Source of the DNA: Symsagittifera roscoffensis
Taxonomy: Eukaryota; Xenacoelomorpha; Acoela; Convolutidae
Assembly: GCF_963678635.1 (NCBI RefSeq)
Contig: NC_087071.1
Location: 10,555,088-10,619,087, forward strand
Reading direction: 5' to 3'
DNA length: 64,000 nucleotides
Notes under the pieces: model-generated
What the model saw: the letters and a program-made list of their open reading frames with translations, nothing else
What the model was told of the DNA's origin: nothing
Databases searched by the model: none
Part shown: positions 58,249 through 64,000 of the stretch, one piece after another
Layout: the number at the start of each line of letters is the position of its first letter
How positions within the stretch are numbered: position 1 is the first letter of the stretch
Program-made: the position numbers and the translations under genes

Positions 58249-58656
58249 TTGGCACACCTTGATATTGATCAAGAAAATTTAACTTTCTCAGTTTTTTCAA
58301 CTGGAGTTAGATCAAAAAGTAGTGAAATTCACAATCGTCATAAAGTTTTCATCTCGAGGTTTGTTGAAATAGCAAAAAAAGAATATTCTCAAAGTTATAA
58401 ACAGCTGTTTTATTTGAATGAGCTCTTACAAATAACGTGGTGCGCTTATACAAAACAGAAAAACGGTAGGGCTACTGATCTAACCATTGCTACTTATGGC
58501 AACCGATTTAATTGCTCAATCAGTTTTGACTCTATGATGATTGAGAAAGGGGTGGAGCGAATGATTAGAATTTGTTTTGATAAATTTTCAAAATATCAAA
58601 AACTTCCAGTGATCTATCTAAATATCTACCACCGAGATATAGGACTGAGTAAGTGA
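58249..58656 (+). CDS. Unrecognised exon-like frame with intron signals
   Basis: About 135 codons begin at a TTG with no ATG nearby, so a 5' exon would be needed; CTTTCTCAG at 58281-58289 is a candidate acceptor. The protein is well mixed (FLNELLQITWCAYTKQ, RFNCSISFDSMM, LPVIYLNIYHRD). GTAAGTG at about 58651 and TTTTTCTTTTCTAG ending about 58872 form a plausible intron, but joining them meets TAA four codons on. It could be a decayed gene or a gene whose exon structure I misread. The family is not recognised. Confidence 0.35.
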   Translation: MAHLDIDQENLTFSVFSTGVRSKSSEIHNRHKVFISRFVEIAKKEYSQSYKQLFYLNELLQITWCAYTKQKNGRATDLTIATYGNRFNCSISFDSMMIEKGVERMIRICFDKFSKYQKLPVIYLNIYHRDIGLSK

Positions 58657-58889
58657 TATCTGCAAGGTCACTTTCACTTCCACTGGCTTGAAATTCAGCA
58701 GGTCCACGCGGTGTTGGAAAAAATACAAAATGAAATTGGAAAAACGTAGAGTTACTTCAACGGACTTGGAAATCATTCACGAGATTTATTTGGCTGTGAA
58801 AAAAAACCTACCCGGAAAACTCTGACCGCCGTAATTTTTTTTTGGCTACATGTTCTCTGTTTTTCTTTTCTAGTAAAAACGATATAAAC

Positions 58890-59160
58890 TATGATTAAAC
58901 TTAGACCATATGGAGGTCTTATTGGCATAGACAATTTTTCATTGGACAAATACCTGAATGATTCAAAAATATTACGACAGAATGCAATTTTACACGATGC
59001 CGCGGGATTTGCCCACGAAGTTTATAATACAGGTCCCACCTAGTGTTATATGCTACCCTCGAAATTTAACAACAGCCTGATTGGTCACTTGAGTGGTATT
59101 ACGTTCTGTTTATATGTTAAACTGACAAAACCAATTCTCTATCAATGGTTAGAATGGTGA
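58890..59160 (+). pseudogene. Short broken frame after the candidate intron
   Basis: ATG near 58891 opens 50 codons (IKLRPYGGLIGIDNFSLDKYL..., AILHDAAGFAHEVYNTGPT) to TAG about 59041. The same phase then continues for 40 codons (CYMLPSKFNNS...) to TGA about 59160. The good protein-like composition and single stop suggest a decayed coding exon, possibly part of the gene at 58249. No family recognised. Confidence 0.3.
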
Positions 59161-59937
59161 AGGAAAGATCAGTCGTGCTAGACTTGGAAGGATTCCGTTG
59201 TAGGAAAAATAGTTTTATAGTTAAAAAACTAGCCTTAAAATTTCTGATTACAGTGATTTTCTCATTTTTCTACCTCCAGTCAGTTTCAAAAGAAACATAA
59301 TTTTTCAAATTTTACCTCATTTTTTGGTTAAATTTGTTTTATTCTGTTTAAACTTTGATAGAAGCATGACATTGACGTTATGAAGGTTACCTGAATGCTA
59401 ATTAAGTCCTGGACATGATCTAGCGTGCGATTGATGCGATTGGTGGTCTATTGAGGCTAGATTGAGGTTGTAATATTGTGATTTTATCTGAAAATTCTGC
59501 TTTTCTATCTGGAAAAAAATCAAAGTTACAAAAAAAATTTTTGTCTCCAAGCCAATGAAACTTGGTACAATCAATTTGTCGTAATGTTTTGGACAGGGTT
59601 GCAACCTATGTTCAAAAATCTAGGAAAACAACATATTTTGAATTTTTTAACCATTTTTACCTGAAAATGAGTATTTTTAAACGCAAAAAATCTGTTGTAG
59701 ACGTGTGATTTTATTATATATCTGGCTCATAAACTCTCTAAAGTTTGCTCCTAAGAGTCCTGGCTAACCCCACCAGGCTGTAGGCATATTAGAGAGAAAG
59801 AGAAAAAAATAGAGGGTGTAAAGAGCCAAAAGTAACTATGGTTGATTAACCGGCAGAATTGCTGGACCCATCCATAAATAGCTTTCTTTTGAAAAAGTTA
59901 TATCCCAAAAGGGATATTATTGGGGTTTATGGATCGT

Positions 59938-59976
<39 letters not shown>

Positions 59977-60408
59977 ATCTCTTTCTGTCTTAATATTTAT
60001 AATTTTAAATTAACTATAAGCTATTATGAAAAATATAACAAAATATTTTTTACAGTTTTTCGTTTTAACATCATTAGTAAAAATCTAAGAAAGAGTATTT
60101 AGTTTATCTTTTACGATTTTTCGAAATCAGCATTAAACAAAACTGATATAAGTAAGTTGGATTTTACGAGAAATTTATCAAAAATTATACTTTTCAGACT
60201 TTTATGCCGACGTTTTAAAATTATTAATTTTTTTTTGTTTTTATTTCCTTTTTATTGATTGAAAAGAACAAAACAAACTTTAATTCATCGTTGAGGTCAA
60301 TTATCCAAAAAGAGTTTGTACACATTAGTTGTTAATTCTTTCAATAAAATTTACAGAACAACACAAAAGCTCAGCAAGATTGAAAATGTAATAAAGTTTC
60401 TTAAGTTT
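59161..60408. repeat. Spacer with a (CT)n microsatellite
   Basis: CT repeats run from about 59941 to 59975. CCTGGCTAACCCCACCAGG near 59758 resembles a word in the retroelement 3'UTR (17856) but nothing around it matches. A Polinton terminal inverted repeat may lie here, but I cannot identify one without the other end. Confidence 0.4.
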
Positions 60409-61167
60409 TCAGAACTCTTTAAACTCTATTTTCCTTTTCTTCGGTGTGTAGCAAGCCTTGACAGGCGGAGTTTCAGGAGTAGCCAGGTCCACCACTGGGG
60501 TGATGGAACTCTGAGTTCCACCGCTTAGTTCTGATGCCAAAATAGAGGAGAATGGAGTAACTTGATCTGGAACAGTAGAATCGGGAGACGAGATGGTTGT
60601 TTGAATGTCCCAGTAGCCCTCGCGTTCAGCATAATTACGAATTGATCCCTCTTGGTTCTCGTAAAGGGGTATGGATTCACAATCGTACCGTAAAATTTTT
60701 CTTGGTGATTCTTTGAGGTATCCCGCGTCGTTTATTTCTGTCTTTTCGAGAGTCGGGTAGGATTGATGGATTGAAGGGCTTTCATACATCCGTTTAAGCT
60801 CCTGGCGAAGAAGGTCAATGTGATCGAGCACAAAGTTGGGCAGCATTAAATGACTCTTCGTTGACCACTCTTGCCATTGTTGATTGGCGGCGAGGACGTT
60901 GAATGGAGAGGATGCTAGCCTCTCTCTCTGCTGCTGCACAATTGCAACTGATTCTCTCGTATGAGTTTGGTAGATTATTGTTCTCTCATAATCTGAGATG
61001 GAAATAATTTGTAGAGGAGCATACTTTTTAAGTTTAGAATCATATGACAAACTAAGCTTCTGACCGAAAAGTTGAAAAGAATTGAGAAAATGAAACCAAC
61101 TCAGATTTATGCAAGAGCTAGTGTAATGTGTGGGTGAGAAAGGTACGGGTGCATGTGTGGCTGGCAA
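60409..61167 (-). CDS. Unknown 252-codon frame beside the Polinton
   Basis: The frame opens right after a TGA at a TTG, and the first internal ATG is about 107 codons in, so the true 5' end is an upstream exon or is lost. A candidate acceptor TTTTCGGTCAG lies inside, near residue 56. The last 200 residues are mixed then acidic/Ser/Thr/Pro-rich (YLKESPRK, TPETPPVKA), ending with a basic PKKRKIEF that looks like a nuclear localisation signal. It shows no frameshift, unlike its neighbours, and does not match Polinton polymerase, integrase, ATPase or capsid motifs. It may be a Polinton accessory gene or a host exon. Confidence 0.45.
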   Translation of the reverse strand: MPATHAPVPFSPTHYTSSCINLSWFHFLNSFQLFGQKLSLSYDSKLKKYAPLQIISISDYERTIIYQTHTRESVAIVQQQRERLASSPFNVLAANQQWQEWSTKSHLMLPNFVLDHIDLLRQELKRMYESPSIHQSYPTLEKTEINDAGYLKESPRKILRYDCESIPLYENQEGSIRNYAEREGYWDIQTTISSPDSTVPDQVTPFSSILASELSGGTQSSITPVVDLATPETPPVKACYTPKKRKIEFKEF

Positions 61168-61550
61168 TCAGATTAAAATTTATGAAAAGTATAATTGTAA
61201 CCCTCCAATTAGGCCGTAATAAGTAAACTTCAAAGAAAAACCGTAATCCTGTTTTATATGCCTCCTAGATTTTAAGGCATGCAGCTGACCACATCAAAGG
61301 AATTACACGTGTATCGACGTGAATGTATATCCTGATTTACGAGCTACTTAAGGAGTGCCGGACAATGATGACAGGTGTAATAAAAGTTTATATGCCTCAT
61401 AAATTTCTATACACTAAAATTAGTTGGATGTTACCTCTTGGAGCTTAGGTTTACCACAGAGATTTGTTTATCTTCTATCCAATTCATTTTTCATTTCACT
61501 CTCTCATAAAACAGTTGAACCAACAAGTCACTATCGTTACCACCACCACT

Positions 61551-62561
61551 ATGTACTCGTCGCTAGAAATGGATACATACTTTTACGATGATTTTCAAGA
61601 TATATCTTCGGGAGAAAACGCATTATAGGAGTTGGAACGAAAACTTTTGACAAAACGGGTACATATATGACAGTAGAGTTGTATAAACAGAATGAAGATG
61701 GCGTGTTTAAGTGTTATCAAGCAGTGACCTTGACGACAAGAGAATTTGATTGTTTGGCAGATAAAAACTCAAAGATTAAAAAAATGGTTAAAAAACAAAT
61801 TGGTTGAAAGACTTCATCTTCGTCCTGCTCCTCCTCCTCAACCTTAGCTGTAAATGATAAACATTATAAAAGATGATACACGTCAAAACGATCAGTCCGA
61901 CCCGAAAAAAAATGTGCTGAAAGTGGTGATGAAAACGAGGCGGATGATGATTACTCAAATCATAAAAAGTGTAGAGTTGCCTGAAACAAAAAAAACACCT
62001 GAATAATTTGATTTAACCAGCAGAATGGTTGAAGCAATGTATGAGCAATCGCCTGAATTTTTAAAAAAAATTCGAAAGAATTTTAAATTTTTTATTCTGA
62101 ACAATGAACCCGACTCCTCACAACTCCCCCTAAACACAAATTTTGCTTTTGCAACCCATTCAATTCACAACGAGTATTGCGCCCAATTGCTCGACAATGC
62201 CCCTCCCCACATCCATTTTCTCATGGAAGTAACAAAAGATCGTACCTTGTCTACTCTCATCTTTCAAACATCTAATATTGGGTTGCAGTAAATTTCACCT
62301 ATCGGGATCCCTGATGGAAAAATTAAAAGTTGCTGTCAACTACAACATTCTATTAACAACTCAACTGACATTGGTGGTGCTTCTGTACGAAGAAGATTAA
62401 CACAAGTTTGCTTTGCTTCACAAACTCGATCCATTCAAACTCAAACTGATTTAATCTTTAATGTAACAATTGAACGCTTCATTAATATTTTGAATGGTGA
62501 TAATGTCTCCGAGTTTTCTAATTTTATTGATATTTTTTTGAGTGGGTATGGTCAATTTTAG
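61551..62561 (+). pseudogene. Polinton-region gene with PC4-like N-terminus, broken
   Basis: ATG 61551 opens 25 codons; a one-base shift then leads into IIGVGTKTFDKTGTYMTVELY...EDG...AVTLTTREFDCL. That pattern (beta strands, an E-D-G turn, then 'xxLTxxEFxxL') resembles the PC4/p15 single-stranded-DNA-binding fold. A Ser/Cys run, an acidic GDENEADDD region and a basic patch follow, interrupted by TGA codons near 61805, 61876 and 61981. The next long piece, 62025-62291, ends in TAA and continues in phase to TAG 62561. It converges on the protease and capsid genes. The resemblance to PC4 is from memory and weak; the gene is certainly non-functional here. Confidence 0.45.
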
Positions 62562-62667
62562 AGCCTGCGATAACGCCAGAGGCAAGTGTTTTAGCAAAAA
62601 CGAAAATCATTTATTTGGAAAAAAAGTCAATTATAAATCATTATAGAAAATCATCAGTATAAAAAAT

Positions 62668-63104
62668 TTATAACATCATATGTTTAGCGAAACGCATCAT
62701 GTCTTGATCGTTTACTTTGAAACCTATAGGTAATTTGGATGAAAGTATAACATGAGCAATATAAATACAATAAAGTCCACACAAGACCGAGTTAGCTGAT
62801 TGGATTGGTTTGTTCATCAGTATTTGGTTTACTTCATGAATAGAATATCTCATGTATTTTTAAACATGGGGATAATTGTGTAGTCGTTGTCCAAGAGGAT
62901 CTGCAAAGAAAATTTGACCACCAGCTTGAGCGAATAGTAACCAGTGAGTTCCTGGCTGGTCTGATTTGGATGCGTTCACTATCATAAAAGCTTTTCGCGT
63001 TTCAATATTGTTCTAAATGCTAAGTTAGCTGGAAAAACACCTCCAAATCGATGTTTCAAATGCTTGCAACGGTTAATTAGCTCAGTAATCTGTTGATTGT
63101 CCAT
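62668..63104 (-). pseudogene. Polinton adenain-like cysteine protease, broken
   Basis: ATG at 63104 starts a frame (DNQQITELINRC..., GGVFPANL) that ends after 40 codons. The overlapping +1 frame continues with MIVNASKSDQPGTHWLLFA, where the H of GTHW is the catalytic His, then FFADPLG (family Asp). After an in-frame TAA, IQSANSVLCGLYC carries the conserved Gln and the catalytic Cys. This order of His, Asp and Cys with those motifs defines the adenovirus-type maturation protease (PRO) of Polintons/Mavericks, which cleaves capsid precursors. Total length about 145 codons is short for the family. Its start overlaps the capsid gene end by 28 bases, as expected in a compact Polinton. Confidence 0.8.
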
Positions 63105-64000
63105 TTTTTCCAATTCAATTCATGAGAGTGTGTTTTTTTTGTTGATGCACTCTCTCCCATGAAAAGTAACTCCACATTTTCCCTCAGCGGTGCATTAAAC
63201 TTCAGTTCTACTAAAATGGTACAATTGGTCAATTCAGGATTAAAAAGTCTTCTGAAGCCTCCTGAATAGATGTGAGAGTGAGATCAAATGCCATAATGTA
63301 ATGGTTGTGATAATTAGCCAAATTGAATCCATGACTATTGTTAAAAACAAAGTCTAGAGCTTCCAATGTGTTATAGTATATTCTTTTGTTATCAGTCGTT
63401 GACACAGGAGTACCTGCAATGGGAAGACCGTTTTGGTAAACAAGGATATCATTCAGCTGAAGTTTTTGATAATGAAACGGGTTTGTTCGGTTAGTTCCCT
63501 GGTATGCTGTATTCGAGCTCATTGCCAAAATAATTCGACAAACTGGCTCTTTGACAAAAACGTCTTCTTGTCGCCAGCTTTGTACACCAGTTGTGGTCAA
63601 AAACGTTCTTGTTAAAACTTCAAGATATTTGTATATTGCGGTTGATTTCAACAGAGTTTTTTCTATCGATGAGAGTAGAAAATCTGTTACTGTCAATTTG
63701 CGCACATATAGGTTAGCCTCAGTGACTTGAACTTGGTAATGTTTATTAGGTTGCTCAGACATAATAACAAAGTCTTTAGGAGATCGTCTCAGAGAAAGTC
63801 TTATTGTAACACCGCTGATAAGATGTTTGTCAAATGATAAAAAATCACAAGCAATTTTACCAAATAAACGGAATTCGATTCGCTTACGTTCAGCTTACGT
63901 TCAGCTACGATTCGCTTAGGTTCAGCGACATCTTTAGCTCGCCCATTAGCACTATCAATACTTGATGGATTATCTTCATAATAAGAACCTTGAAAAGCAA
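63077..64000 (-). pseudogene. Polinton/Maverick capsid protein (F54H12.2-like), partial and broken
   Basis: The gene enters from the right edge and runs leftwards. Pieces read in order: an acidic N-terminal part (GSYYEDNPSS), FRLFGKIACDFLS and ISGVTIRLSLRRSPKDF, YQVQVTEANLYVRK, NPFHYQKLQLNDILVYQNG, FNLANYHNHYIMAFDLT and ILVELKFNAPL. These are the recurring blocks of the F54H12.2-type Polinton capsid proteins, believed to have the double jelly-roll major capsid fold. Two breaks are visible: an 11-bp tandem duplication (CTTACGTTCAG) at about 63883-63905, and a shift in a T-run near 63243-63248. It overlaps the protease start. The 5' end and other Polinton genes (polymerase, integrase, ATPase) would lie beyond the window. 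Confidence 0.8.

Noticed and set aside
59758-59777. Word resembling the retroelement 3'UTR motif CCTGG...CCAGG
   Set aside because: The match is about 20 bases with indels and its flanks do not align; probably chance.
62025-62291. Stand-alone 88-codon gene
   Set aside because: It continues in phase past the TAA and joins upstream pieces, so it is part of one broken gene at 61551-62561.

Overview
The window looks like AT-rich animal DNA, most likely from a nematode: candidate introns are short (GTAAGT to TTTTAG or TTTCAG), poly-G/poly-C tracts are scattered through it, small foldback elements are common, and the right edge holds a Polinton/Maverick whose capsid protein is of the type annotated in nematodes as F54H12.2-like. 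No complete host gene can be supported; nearly everything recognisable is mobile DNA or its remains.

Region 1 (75-18980) is one very large LTR retroelement of the Ty3/gypsy class, about 18.9 kb between outer LTR ends. In order it holds: a TG...CA 5' LTR; a primer-binding site; a long leader with two identical hairpins exactly 60 bp apart; two small accessory ORFs; a badly frameshifted gag start; a long gag-protease-RT-RNase H frame; an integrase frame separated from it by one TGA; two tiny hydrophobic ORFs joined by an ATGA overlap; a 378-codon open frame with no ATG; an 872-codon membrane glycoprotein (env-like); and a 601-codon unknown protein joined to env by a second ATGA overlap. A possible 3'UTR intron, a conserved hairpin and the 3' LTR follow. 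gag and pol are broken, but everything from 11034 to 16999 is open. The whole unit is rich in A and C and poor in G on the plus strand.

Region 2 (18981-38482) is gene-poor. It holds a palindromic MITE, a 140-bp-monomer satellite with a 7-monomer (about 985 bp) higher-order repeat, a tRNA-like remnant, G-tract repeats, a possible second LTR/PBS, a minus-strand solo LTR of the region 1 family, a last-exon-like fragment, and a multi-kilobase inverted repeat with a further element inserted in one arm.

Region 3 (38483-42649) is a diverged, 5'-truncated second copy of the retroelement: env tail, broken copy of the 601-codon gene, 3'UTR and 3' LTR. It keeps the ATGA junction and the 3'UTR hairpin, which argues that both mattered.

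Region 4 (42650-60400) is AT-rich with a local tandem duplication, small foldbacks, two more copies of the element nested in region 2, a second copy (minus strand) of the last-exon-like fragment, and a few unrecognised exon-sized frames.

Region 5 (about 60400 to the window end) is a decayed Polinton/Maverick: capsid protein (running off the edge), overlapping adenain-like cysteine protease, a converging plus-strand gene whose N-terminus resembles PC4, and an unrecognised 252-codon frame. All of the first three carry frameshifts or stops.
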